From Synergistaceae bacterium (GTDB lineage Bacteria > Synergistota > Synergistia > Synergistales > Aminobacteriaceae), in contig JAFSWZ010000035.1 in assembly GCA_017450125.1 (NCBI GenBank), forward strand, positions 1 to 64,000: 64,000 nt of DNA, in the 5' to 3' direction. Positions 51,684 to 58,928 of the stretch are shown here, in pieces. Below the pieces are notes generated by a model. The model did not search any database. It was not told the origin of the DNA and worked only from the letters and a program-made list of their open reading frames with translations. Position numbers and translations under genes: made by a program. Every line of letters begins with the position of its first letter. Position 1 is the first letter of the stretch.

Positions 51684-52298
51684 ATGGCATACGATCTGGA
51701 CAGTGCAATAACGATGAGGCACTACAGGAAGGGGCATCAGCAGACGCTAGCGGACATGGCGAACCTGCGCGAGGCCATCGACAACAAGTTATCGAGCGTG
51801 TACAAGGTGAAGGGATCGCTTGCGTTTGCATCCCTGACGAACGCGCTGCTTGTGAAGGCCAATGAGGGCAACGTCTACAACATCACGGACGCGTTCACGA
51901 CGACGGCAGATTTCGTGGAGGGCGCGGGCAAAAAGCACTCCGCAGGCTCAAACGTGGTGATAGTGGAGACGACGACGGCGGTATTCAGCGAGTCATCTGA
52001 CAGCACAGTAGACGCAGGGAAGACGTACTACGTGAACCAGAACGGCGGGTACAGCGCAGTAACGCCCGCAGGCAACGAAGACCCTGCGACCGAAGGCTGG
52101 TACGAGCTGACGACTCCTGCGGTGTACAAATTCGACGTTCACGCAGGCGACCTGTCGAACATGATGGAGCTTGCAGTTCCGGCCTCAGCAGGAAGCATTG
52201 CGCTCCTTAACGAGCACGGGCAGGTAATCGACAGCACGTTCAAGATAGCGACGGACGCGGAGTTTGACGAGATGCTCGGAGAACTCTACGGAGAGTAG
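51684..52298 (+). CDS. Tail fibre/appendage protein with shared C-terminal motif
   Basis: A 204-residue protein beginning ATG 51684 behind GGAGGTAAGCA. The N-terminal helix (HYRKGHQQTLADMANLREAI) is followed by a beta-rich receptor-like core with a TYYVNQNGGYSAVTP-type loop. The end, ATDAEFDEMLGELYGE, matches the C-terminus of the previous fibre at protein level. Role as a second short fibre is inferred. Confidence 0.7.
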   Translation: MAYDLDSAITMRHYRKGHQQTLADMANLREAIDNKLSSVYKVKGSLAFASLTNALLVKANEGNVYNITDAFTTTADFVEGAGKKHSAGSNVVIVETTTAVFSESSDSTVDAGKTYYVNQNGGYSAVTPAGNEDPATEGWYELTTPAVYKFDVHAGDLSNMMELAVPASAGSIALLNEHGQVIDSTFKIATDAEFDEMLGELYGE

Positions 52299-52325
52299 CG
52301 GCTATCGTCAAGAAGACAGAGGCAG

Positions 52326-52355
52326 GCGGGGAGTAACAGCCCCCGCTTGTTTGAT
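52326..52355 (+). terminator. Hairpin before the third fibre gene
   Basis: GCGGGG-AGTAACAGC-CCCCGC followed by TTGTTT. Weak T-run, so partial termination is likely. Confidence 0.5.
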
Positions 52356-52370
52356 TCAGGAGGTGGCTTT

Positions 52371-52850
52371 GTGGCTTGGTATGAATACATATTGCCCACC
52401 GTGAAGCAAATCCAGAAGCTAGCCCGCCGGAACAAGACGGCGGAAGAAGTCCTAAGCTCTCGCATTGACGCACAGGTAACGGCCTCGACGGACAGCGACG
52501 CAGACTATGCAGCAGAGGTAGCGGATGCCCGTGTTGATGTGTGGGGAAACGTGCAGGGGAGTCTAGGGAGCAACATACGAGGCGGACAAGAGAGGTTGTC
52601 TGACGCGCTGGAGTTAGCCCTGACACTGTTGCAGGGGCAGATAGACGCACTAGCCGAGACGCGAATCACTAACACCCTCGATATAGCGACAGAGGCCGAG
52701 ACGCGGCGCAACGGGCTGGCGAAGGAAGAGGAAGCCCGCACTCGAGATGATGGCTCACTGCAGAGGCAGATAGATTCATTGTCAGAGGCGGTACTAGGAA
52801 TATTAGCGATGATCTCGGAGCACCGAGAGAGGACAGGAGGAAAATCGTAA
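52371..52850 (+). CDS. Coiled-coil tail protein preceding the DGR target
   Basis: A 159-residue protein with GTG start at 52371 behind AGGAGGTGGCTT. Residues ~35-150 are coiled coil with the same ALxLLxxQIDALAETR / RRNGLAKEEEART units as the CotH fibre, so it is a paralogous stalk fragment. It abuts the DGR target gene and may trimerise it. Confidence 0.7.
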   Translation: MAWYEYILPTVKQIQKLARRNKTAEEVLSSRIDAQVTASTDSDADYAAEVADARVDVWGNVQGSLGSNIRGGQERLSDALELALTLLQGQIDALAETRITNTLDIATEAETRRNGLAKEEEARTRDDGSLQRQIDSLSEAVLGILAMISEHRERTGGKS

Positions 52851-54115
52851 TGGCAGAGACAGCGCATACAGCATGGTATCGTCAGGGTACGGTATCAGTA
52901 ACGAACGGTAGCACGGTAGTCAACGGCGACGGTACTAGATGGCTGACGGCAGGAATAAATCCCGGAGCGGCCTTCAGAGTGGACGCTAGAGGGGATTATG
53001 CGTGCGAAGTAGCGAGTGTAGAAAGCGACACGAAGATAATCTTGGTGAAGCCGTACTACGGACAGAGCGCAAACGGGCAGACGTACTCAATCGACCGTAA
53101 TCACCAGTCAACATTACCAGCAGACTTATCATCTAGGCTGTCGAAGGCGATGGGGAACTGGGAAGCTCGCTATGACCTTGACATGAAGGAAATCACCGGC
53201 AAGAGTGCGTATGAGGTAGCAGTTGAGAACGGATACATAGGCACAAAAGCGCAGTGGTTAGAGTCTCTGAAGGCGACAGGCGAGCTGACCTCGATGAAGG
53301 AATTAGTGGAGGCAGTCCTGATGCACAATTCTGGGGCACACAACGCGCTGTGCAGGGGCAAGAATCTTGGAGTATTCTCCGACGCGCAGAGTGCGGCGAT
53401 ACGCGCGGGGACATTTGCGGCGACGACCGGCGGAGTGTACGCGGACATCTACCCGAACGATTACTGGGTATTCAGCAACGTACCGTACAGCTACCTGAAC
53501 GAGAACGACGAGGAGACCTCGAGCACCTACAGCGGGACGATGAGGGTAGCCGACCTTGACTACTACCTGAGAGCCGGAGATACGGACTTGACCACGCATC
53601 ATGTGGTGGTAGTGCCCGACGCAAACATGTTCACCGCGCCGATGAACGCTACGAATACGACGGAAGGCGGCTATGTGGGGAGCAAGATGCGGACGGTGTA
53701 CCTGCGTCGTGCGGAGGCAATCTTTAAGGCGTGCTTCGGAGAGAACCACGTACTGAAGCACCGTGAATTTCTGGTGAATGCAGTGAAGGACGGCAGAGGG
53801 TCTAACTCTATATGGTGCGACAGCACGGTTGAGCTGATGGATGAGCGCATGGTGTACGGCGCAACGCAGTTTGACAGTGCGACTCCTGACGGCAGCGTAG
53901 ATCCGTGGGGTACGTTCATGATGTACAGCGTCTCGTGCAAGCAGCTGAATCTGTTCCGGCACAGGCCTGACCTGATTAGCAACAGGCAGTGGTACTGGCT
54001 GAGAAACGTTGTTTCTGCTGCGTGTTTCGCTAGTGTCCTCCTTTCTGGCGGTTGCGGCTGCCGTAATGCTTCGAATGCTGGCGGCGGTGTTCGCCCTGCT
54101 GCCCTTATCTACTAA
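52850..54115 (+). CDS. DGR target: tail tip protein with C-terminal variable lectin-like domain
   Basis: A 421-residue protein. Residues 1-85 (WYRQGTVSVTNGSTVVNGDG) match the N-terminal attachment module of many tail fibres. Residues ~116-140 hold KSAYEVAVENGYIGTKAQWL, an adhesin-type spacer. The remainder (~185-421) is a C-type-lectin/FGE-like display domain ending QWYWLRNVVSAACFAS, NASNAGGGVRP, as in known DGR variable proteins. Codons 388-417 are the variable repeat. Nine residues differ from what the template would encode. Likely displayed at the fibre tip for receptor binding. Confidence 0.93.
   Translation: MAETAHTAWYRQGTVSVTNGSTVVNGDGTRWLTAGINPGAAFRVDARGDYACEVASVESDTKIILVKPYYGQSANGQTYSIDRNHQSTLPADLSSRLSKAMGNWEARYDLDMKEITGKSAYEVAVENGYIGTKAQWLESLKATGELTSMKELVEAVLMHNSGAHNALCRGKNLGVFSDAQSAAIRAGTFAATTGGVYADIYPNDYWVFSNVPYSYLNENDEETSSTYSGTMRVADLDYYLRAGDTDLTTHHVVVVPDANMFTAPMNATNTTEGGYVGSKMRTVYLRRAEAIFKACFGENHVLKHREFLVNAVKDGRGSNSIWCDSTVELMDERMVYGATQFDSATPDGSVDPWGTFMMYSVSCKQLNLFRHRPDLISNRQWYWLRNVVSAACFASVLLSGGCGCRNASNAGGGVRPAALIY
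54011..54100 (+). repeat. DGR variable repeat (VR)
   Basis: 90 bp, 77 of them identical to 54811-54900 with no gaps. All 13 differences fall where the template has A: six... counted by position 54033, 54037, 54041, 54042, 54050, 54051, 54056, 54057, 54060, 54062, 54063, 54083 and 54099. In frame with the target gene; the final A-free block (54084-54098) is GCGGTGTTCGCCCTG, likely the initiation-of-homing region. Confidence 0.95.
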
Positions 54116-54123
54116 ATCAGTAA

Positions 54124-54150
54124 ATCTACTGGGGCTTGTCCCCAGTAGAT
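54124..54150. other. Perfect hairpin/cruciform downstream of VR
   Basis: ATCTACTGGGG (54124-54134) and CCCCAGTAGAT (54140-54150) form an 11-bp perfect stem with a 5-base loop, starting 8 bases after the target stop codon and 24 bases after VR. No T-run follows. In the Bordetella phage DGR a hairpin at this place is needed for target recognition. No such structure follows TR. Confidence 0.85.
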
Positions 54151-54165
54151 GACGGTTGATATAAT
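54136..54165 (+). promoter_or_regulatory. Candidate promoter of the DGR accessory-TR-RT unit
   Basis: TTGTCC (54136-54141), 18 bases, TATAAT (54160-54165). The -35 box lies within the loop and right arm of the hairpin, so a cruciform would occlude it. Downstream lie avd, TR and RT. Confidence 0.45.
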
Positions 54166-54194
54166 GAGAAGTCGCATTTATGGTTTTGTCCATT

Positions 54195-54211
54195 CCACCG
54201 CTTGCCGGTGG
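54195..54211 (+). other. Short hairpin in avd leader
   Basis: CCACCG (54195-54200) and CGGTGG (54206-54211) with loop CTTGC, 35 bases before the avd start. A transcript structure of unknown role. Confidence 0.4.
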
Positions 54212-54245
54212 TCGCGCTACATACGTCAAAATAGGAGGTTAAGCA

Positions 54246-54773
54246 TTGTCAAATATCCCGAAGAGTAAACGGTCAGAGTCCAAGCTGGAAGCCCTGCACC
54301 GCGCTTACGAGTTGCGCAGGAAAATTACCGCTGAACTCATGGCCACTTTCGGATACAGCCACAAGAAGCTGGAGGCTCACGTGCAGAAATTGACCTCCTA
54401 CGTTACAGACCCGGAGGAGCGCGAGAAGATGAGCAAGGCCATCCGCGAACTCGAAGACGGCTTTGACTCTTGGTTCATTCGGCGTGAACGCGACAGAGTG
54501 GCCGATTTCTGTCAGGGCATAACCGAGCACCTCAGAGCGGCAAACACAATCTGGCCGACTTACATGGCAGAGTTTCAGGAGAGACGGCTCGAAATGGATC
54601 GCGCTCTCGTGTGCTGCAACAAGTTGCAGGACGAATTGCAGTACATAGCCGAGACTTTGCCCGCTGACAAGAACAAGTTCATGAACATAGTGCTTGAAGT
54701 GCAGGCCGTTTTTGATATGATTAAGGCCTTGAGACAAGCTGACAACCGCTTTCTGAAGAACATTAAGCAGTGA
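54246..54773 (+). CDS. avd: DGR accessory protein (Avd-like)
   Basis: A 175-residue, nearly all-helical, basic protein. TTG start at 54246 follows AGGAGGTTAAGCA. Segments such as ALHRAYELRRKITAELMATF and LEVQAVFDMIKALRQADNRF fit the four-helix bundle of accessory variability determinants, which form pentamers that bind the RT and template RNA. Known Avd proteins are ~110-130 residues, so this one is larger. Position between VR and TR, and helical content, drive the call. Confidence 0.65.
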   Translation: MSNIPKSKRSESKLEALHRAYELRRKITAELMATFGYSHKKLEAHVQKLTSYVTDPEEREKMSKAIRELEDGFDSWFIRRERDRVADFCQGITEHLRAANTIWPTYMAEFQERRLEMDRALVCCNKLQDELQYIAETLPADKNKFMNIVLEVQAVFDMIKALRQADNRFLKNIKQ

Positions 54774-54810
54774 GCGTGAGTCAATAAAGTTAGGGTGTCT
54801 TTTGTTGGTC

Positions 54811-54900
54811 GTTTCTGCTGCGTGTTTCGCTAATGTCATCAATTCTGGCAATTGCAACTACAATAATGCTTCGAATGCTGGCAGCGGTGTTCGCCCTGAT
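54811..54900 (+). ncRNA. DGR template repeat (TR)
   Basis: The 90-bp template, offset exactly 800 bp from VR. It has 18 adenines, 13 of which differ in VR and 5 of which match; none of its 72 other bases differ. It lies in the non-coding gap between avd (ends 54773) and RT. Its AAT/AAC codons translate in VR to Asn-dense positions suited for mutation. RNA from this stretch would serve as template for mutagenic cDNA. Confidence 0.95.
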
Positions 54901-55042
54901 TCACTACCCGCACGACTATCGGACACAGTTTCCGTGTACGGGTGAAGGGAAGGAAAAGACATCCTTTGCGCCTTCGGGTGCATAAATGCCAATCGCCACG
55001 CTGTTAGTTACGACTAATACAGCTACAGGGCGGTTTTTCTTT

Positions 55043-56281
55043 ATGGACGAGAATATTTTTCTTGACGCTAACGTAATCTATGAGGCCGGTACAAAGGCGA
55101 TGAGGGGCAGCAACTTCAAGTATGCTACCCAGCTGTTCGAGATGAACCATCTGCTTTATACGGCAATGCTCCAGAAGTCCCTGCTTGAAGGCACATACAC
55201 ACCGACTGAGGGCAGCAGATTCCTTATCCGCGAGCGCGGAAAACCCAGATACATTACCAGTAATTCAATGGCTGATAAGACCGTCAATCACATTATCTGC
55301 GACGGCATTCTTACCCCTGCACTGAGCAAGTTCCTGATTTACGACAACGGAGCTTCGCAGAAGGGTAAGGGTGTAGATTTTCACCGCAGACGGTTTGAGG
55401 CTCACCTGCACAAATTCTTCATGAGGCACGGGAGCAATGACGGCTACATTCTGCTGGGAGACTTCACGGGCTATTACGCAAACATTCCGCACGGTAAATG
55501 CCGCTCGGTTTTGGCGCAATTCCTCTCACGCTCCGTTGAGAATCCCGACGAGCTGAGATACACATTAGGCCTGATTGCACGGATATTCGGGACGTTCCGG
55601 GTAGACGTGAGCAGGTTCACGGACGCAGAGATTCAGGCCATGATGGACGGAAAGGTTGACCCGATGCTGAACCTTCACGCTGATTCCGCGACACTGACAG
55701 GGCAGAAATTCCTCGATAAGGGCGTGGACATCGGCAACCAGATTTCCCAGAACATCGGCCTGATTTACCCTTACCGCTTCGACAACTACGCGAAGATTGT
55801 CGCGGGTATTGAGGGCTACGGCAGGTACACCGATGACTTCTATGCAATCTCGGACAGCCGCGAGGAATTGAGGACTCTGCTTGACGGGCTGAGAGTGATA
55901 GCTCATGAGTTCGGGATAATCCTCAACGAGCGCAAGACACGGATTGTAAAACTCTCCGGCTTCTATCGGCACTTGCAGAACGGCTACAGCCTCACGGAAA
56001 CAGGGCGGGTGATCCGCAAGATTAACCCCAAGAGCATAACGAGAGAGCGCAGAAAGCTGAAAGCCTACAAGAGGCTGCTTGACGCGGGGAAGATAACGTA
56101 CAGCGAGATAGAAAATATTTTCAAGAGCTGGCTGGGCGGCAACTTTCGCAGGATGTCGCACCGCCAAATTTATAACATGACAGACCTGTTTATCAGGCTA
56201 TTTAGGAGGAGACCGAAATGGAAAAAGGGACATTCACGGTTACGCTGGCTGATGGAACACAGCTCAGCGGATTGGGGCTGA
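55043..56281 (+). CDS. DGR-type reverse transcriptase
   Basis: A 412-residue RT. Motif A-like LLGDFTGYYANIPH (Asp ~140), the DGR-specific motif IGNQISQ (~230) where retroviral and group II RTs have other residues, and catalytic YTDDFYAIS (~262). The thumb/C-terminal basic part ends RRRPKWKKGHSRLRWL. Starting ATG at 55043 matches the N-terminus of related short DGR RTs; an ATG at 54986 would add 19 residues. Its error-prone copying at adenine of TR RNA yields variants for VR. Overlaps the next gene by 64 bases. Confidence 0.93.
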   Translation: MDENIFLDANVIYEAGTKAMRGSNFKYATQLFEMNHLLYTAMLQKSLLEGTYTPTEGSRFLIRERGKPRYITSNSMADKTVNHIICDGILTPALSKFLIYDNGASQKGKGVDFHRRRFEAHLHKFFMRHGSNDGYILLGDFTGYYANIPHGKCRSVLAQFLSRSVENPDELRYTLGLIARIFGTFRVDVSRFTDAEIQAMMDGKVDPMLNLHADSATLTGQKFLDKGVDIGNQISQNIGLIYPYRFDNYAKIVAGIEGYGRYTDDFYAISDSREELRTLLDGLRVIAHEFGIILNERKTRIVKLSGFYRHLQNGYSLTETGRVIRKINPKSITRERRKLKAYKRLLDAGKITYSEIENIFKSWLGGNFRRMSHRQIYNMTDLFIRLFRRRPKWKKGHSRLRWLMEHSSADWG

Positions 56282-56565
56282 ACGGAAATAACTTCGTCAG
56301 CAAGAAGGAAGTAACAGCGGACACATTCAGGGGCAAGCTCTCGAAGGTAATCATTGAGGGCGACGCAGAGGCCGACGAAGCAGGACTCATTGGTACGCAC
56401 CACAACATGGAGCTTGTGCAGATTGCGCACTATACGCAGGCGACACATGGGTGCGAGGACGGCTACTACTTCGTGCTGAGGGAGATTCCGGCGGCAGAGC
56501 TTGAGGCTCTCAGGAATCGCGGGGATATCGACTACATCGCGATGATGACGGGCGTGGAACTGTAG
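56218..56565 (+). CDS. Small phage protein after DGR, unknown
   Basis: A 115-residue protein starting within the RT gene, 64 bases before its end, behind TTAGGAGGAGACCGAA. Beta-rich N-terminus (GTFTVTLADGTQLSGLGLNG) then a helical tail. The strong ribosome site shows independent translation. Possibly a tail-fibre accessory protein, as is common before XkdX. Confidence 0.6.
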   Translation: MEKGTFTVTLADGTQLSGLGLNGNNFVSKKEVTADTFRGKLSKVIIEGDAEADEAGLIGTHHNMELVQIAHYTQATHGCEDGYYFVLREIPAAELEALRNRGDIDYIAMMTGVEL

Positions 56566-56577
56566 GAGGTGAAGGCA

Positions 56578-56712
56578 ATGTTCGAGAAGATCAAGAAGTA
56601 TTACGACGCTGGCGTGTGGGACGAACACAGAGTGCGTGAGGCGGTCGCAAAGAACGTAATCACGGCGGAAGAGTTCAAGGCAATAACGGGAAAGGGACTG
56701 CTCGGAGAATAA
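56578..56712 (+). CDS. XkdX-like small protein
   Basis: A 44-residue protein: MFEKIKKYYDAGVWDEHRVR, then VITAEEFKAITGK, the classic XkdX layout of phages with long fibres. ATG 56578 follows GGAGGTGAAGGCA. Function of the family is unknown. Confidence 0.8.
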   Translation: MFEKIKKYYDAGVWDEHRVREAVAKNVITAEEFKAITGKGLLGE

Positions 56713-56784
56713 CCGGGCAGTTATTTTTTGCGGGGAGGCTCAGTGCGGGTCTCCCTGCTTTCGTGTTATTTGGGAGGTATAAGA

Positions 56785-57171
56785 ATGGCTAACGATACGA
56801 AGAATTTCAAGGCTGCGGAGTTCACATGTCATTGCGGATGCGGAAAGAACGAGATTCAGCAGCCCGTCCTGAACATGTGCCAGAAGATACGCGACGAACT
56901 TGGGCAGGCCGTCAGAATCAACAGTGGGTACAGATGCCCGAAGCACAACGCAAAGGTGAGCAAGGCTAAGGCTTCCCGCCACACTATGGGCAAGGCCGCT
57001 GACCTCAGCTCAGCAGGCGGCGCGCTCTCCATTCTGCTGGCGGTTCACAAACTCTTTCTCGCGGGCAGGCTCCCGGAGCTGGGATACTGCATCTATTACC
57101 CCAACAAGAATTTCGTTCACATTGACCTTGACACCAGGCCGAGCGGCAAAGTCTTTGAGGTCTCGCTATGA
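56785..57171 (+). CDS. M15 peptidase endolysin
   Basis: A 128-residue D-Ala-D-Ala-type peptidase: FTCHCGCGKNEI, YRCPKHNAKV, RHTMGKAADL (His and Asp zinc ligands) and FVHIDLDTRPSG (His ligand). It cuts peptidoglycan for lysis. ATG at 56785 follows GGGAGGTATAAGA; a longer upstream start would lie in the XkdX-M15 gap. Couples by 4 bases to holin. Confidence 0.9.
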   Translation: MANDTKNFKAAEFTCHCGCGKNEIQQPVLNMCQKIRDELGQAVRINSGYRCPKHNAKVSKAKASRHTMGKAADLSSAGGALSILLAVHKLFLAGRLPELGYCIYYPNKNFVHIDLDTRPSGKVFEVSL

Positions 57172-57611
57172 GCGCGAACTATTACATCAACACAGGCGTT
57201 GCCCTCGCGGGAGGCTTCCTGTCGTGGTTCATCGGCGGCATTAAAGGCGGCGTGGTCGTGCTCTTCCTGCTCATGGTCATCGATTACATCACAGGGGTCA
57301 TGAAGGGCTTTGCCCTGAAGAAGTGGTGCAGTGAGATCGGCTTTCGCGGCATTGCTAAGAAGGTCTGCATGTTCCTCTTCGTCGGGATAGCTAACGTCAT
57401 CGACAACGAGATGCACATTGAGCTGTTGGGGCACAATGACGTGCTTAGGGACGCGGTGATTTGCTTCTACATCGCCAACGAAGGCCTGAGCATCACAGAG
57501 AACGCAATAGACTTGGGCGCACCCGTTCCTGAAGGCCTGAAGGAGCGTTTCCTTGCGTGGAGGAACAAACAGCTGATAAGCAAGAATACCCCGCAGGACG
57601 AGGAAGATTAG
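57168..57611 (+). CDS. Phage holin (toxin-secretion/lysis holin family)
   Basis: A 147-residue membrane protein with hydrophobic spans at ~8-28 (GVALAGGFLSWFIGGIKGGV), 30-47 and ~85-110. LLMVIDYITGVMKGFALKKW matches the holin_4_1 family. It would permeabilise the membrane to release the M15 enzyme. Ends GAPVPEGLKERFLAWRNKQL with acidic tail. Confidence 0.9.
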   Translation: MSANYYINTGVALAGGFLSWFIGGIKGGVVVLFLLMVIDYITGVMKGFALKKWCSEIGFRGIAKKVCMFLFVGIANVIDNEMHIELLGHNDVLRDAVICFYIANEGLSITENAIDLGAPVPEGLKERFLAWRNKQLISKNTPQDEED

Positions 57612-57691
57612 CGGCAGGAAGCCCCTTGCGGGAAACCCGAATCAGAGTGAACATACACAGAGATTATGATGAACGAGGAGGTTTACCCGCG

Positions 57692-57946
57692 ATGAAGAAC
57701 CCGGAAATTTTCGACATTAACGGAGTGCCCGAAAGTCTGTCGATAATGTTCCACAAGGACAACTGCAGCGTGATAGCAATTCAGGACGCAACGGAAGAAA
57801 GCGTAACGGGCGCAGAGCTTGTCGAGAAGCTGAATAAGCTGCGACTGTTCAGCCGGTTTCAGCTAGACCGCGAGACAAAGGATTACGCCCGGCTAATCAC
57901 GACCGACAGCTGGGGCAAGACGCACTACTTTCGGGCGTGGAAGTAA
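57692..57946 (+). CDS. Small protein after the lysis genes, unknown
   Basis: An 84-residue protein; ATG at 57692 follows GAACGAGGAGGTTTACCCGCG. NPEIFDINGVPESLSIMFHK, then SVTGAELVEKLNKLRLFSRF. No family recognised. A hairpin overlaps its end. Confidence 0.55.
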   Translation: MKNPEIFDINGVPESLSIMFHKDNCSVIAIQDATEESVTGAELVEKLNKLRLFSRFQLDRETKDYARLITTDSWGKTHYFRAWK

Positions 57947-57953
57947 CGTAAGG

Positions 57954-57986
57954 CGCACAGGTTAGGACTTGGCCTTTTCCTGTGCG
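57954..57986. terminator. Candidate bidirectional terminator
   Basis: CGCACAGG (57954-57961) and CCTGTGCG (57979-57986) form an 8-bp stem with a 17-base loop between two convergent genes. T-run is weak (TTATTCTT), so strength is uncertain. Confidence 0.4.
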
Positions 57987-58357
57987 TTATTCTTGGCCGC
58001 CTCTCCAGCGATAATCCCGTCAAGCCTGTGAAGTTTCCTGATCAGGACTCTCATGCACTGCAAGATTTCACGTTCGAGGCCTTCTTTATCCCCGCTCATT
58101 TCAGCCTTGCTCCCTTCAGCGGCTATTTCCGCCTCAAGCTCTGCCTCCTCAGCCTTGCGCCTGTTCTGCCACATTGCCGCAAACCCGCGCGGATTCCTCT
58201 CGTAACTCTCGATTGTTGCCTTCGGTATCATCCACTGATGCCCGATCCTGAACGCCCCTTCCATTTTCCCCTGTCGGCACAGCAGCGTTATGGAGCTGTT
58301 CCTGTAGCCTAAAATTTTTGCGGCTTCCTCGACCGATACCAAATCCTTAATATCCAC
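57962..58357 (-). CDS. Helix-turn-helix (excisionase-like) regulator of the cargo region
   Basis: A 131-residue protein. Residues 1-60 are a winged-helix/HTH_17 domain (LVSVEEAAKILGYRNSSITL, FRIGHQWMIPKATIES). The rest is acidic and helical. It reads leftward and diverges from the cargo gene with its own promoter at 58422, a usual repressor-promoter layout. It could also act as an excisionase given its short size, although it is ~5 kb from attR. Confidence 0.7.
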   Translation of the reverse strand: MDIKDLVSVEEAAKILGYRNSSITLLCRQGKMEGAFRIGHQWMIPKATIESYERNPRGFAAMWQNRRKAEEAELEAEIAAEGSKAEMSGDKEGLEREILQCMRVLIRKLHRLDGIIAGEAAKNNAQEKAKS

Positions 58358-58421
58358 TGCACTAATCCTCCTCTTTGCGTTATGACCAGCATTATATCAC
58401 CGTTTAGCATTAAATAAAGAC

Positions 58422-58449
58422 TTGCATACTACGTTTTGAGAGTTATACT
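58422..58449 (+). promoter_or_regulatory. Cargo promoter 1
   Basis: TTGCAT, 16 bases, TATACT. Near-identical to 59411-59438 and followed by the same 28-nt leader. Lies 65 bases upstream of a divergent regulator. Confidence 0.7.
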
Positions 58450-58461
58450 GTGTTCATCAAG

Positions 58462-58489
58462 CGGAAACGCAGTAATCACAAGGAAGGAG
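58462..58489 (+). repeat. Cargo leader copy 1
   Basis: CGGAAACGCAGTAATCACAA then GGAAGGAG. Copies occur at 58892-58919 and 59453-59480, each ending in the ribosome site 8-9 bases before an ATG. Confidence 0.75.
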
Positions 58490-58497
58490 AACGAACA

Positions 58498-58854
58498 ATG
58501 GCAAAGGAAGCAGTAGTAATCCGGGAGTACGAGGAAATCCTCAGCGGCGGCAGGAACTTCGACGAGGCCAGCGACAACTGGACAATACTGAAGGCCTGCA
58601 AGGCCAACAAGGCAGCAGGAAACGCAAGGCTGGACTTCAACGATGTAATCTGGGACGAGGACATCAAGGTGATAGCGGACACAATGCGCAAGGCGGGCAT
58701 CAGGGAGTTCACGATCTCAGTGCATCAGGGAAACCTGATAGACGTGCTGACAGCCTTTCAGGAGCTCGGAGTATTCATCAGGGGCATGGTGCAGGTGAGG
58801 ACGCGCTATCAATCGCTCGGCGTTGTGCCGGCAATCCTCATGCAGGTAGCATAG
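58498..58854 (+). CDS. Cargo protein 1, paralogue of 58929-59315
   Basis: A 118-residue protein: EAVVIREYEEILSGGRNFDE, WDEDIKVIADTMRKAGIREF, FTISVHQGNLIDVLTAFQEL. A related alpha/beta protein follows. I associate such proteins with mobile elements of Firmicutes near DpnD/amidoligase genes but know no function. ATG 58498 is set by the leader; the in-frame region upstream is leader. A hairpin overlaps its stop. Confidence 0.7.
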   Translation: MAKEAVVIREYEEILSGGRNFDEASDNWTILKACKANKAAGNARLDFNDVIWDEDIKVIADTMRKAGIREFTISVHQGNLIDVLTAFQELGVFIRGMVQVRTRYQSLGVVPAILMQVA

Positions 58855-58875
58855 CGGGGAACATCCCCCGCTTTA
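58853..58875 (+). terminator. Terminator after cargo protein 1
   Basis: AGCGGGG-loop-CCCCGCT then TTTAA. It overlaps the stop codon. Confidence 0.6.
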
Positions 58876-58891
58876 ACCCTAATACGGTCGG

Positions 58892-58919
58892 CGGAAACAC
58901 GGTAATCATCAAGAAGGAG
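58892..58919 (+). repeat. Cargo leader copy 2
   Basis: CGGAAACACGGTAATCATCA then AGAAGGAG; 9 bases before ATG 58929. No promoter is visible in the 17 bases between terminator and leader, so this gene may depend on read-through. Confidence 0.7.
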
Positions 58920-58928
58920 AAGAAGACG

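Noticed and set aside
54124-54150. Hairpin as intrinsic terminator
   Set aside because: No T-run follows the stem; a role in DGR homing fits better, though partial termination cannot be excluded.
53303-54229. Long leftward frame through the DGR target gene
   Set aside because: Antisense shadow; the DGR pattern and the lectin domain are in the rightward frame.
54811-54900. TR as remnant of a second target gene
   Set aside because: The TR frame stops soon and lacks upstream lectin sequence; A-specific differences show it is template.
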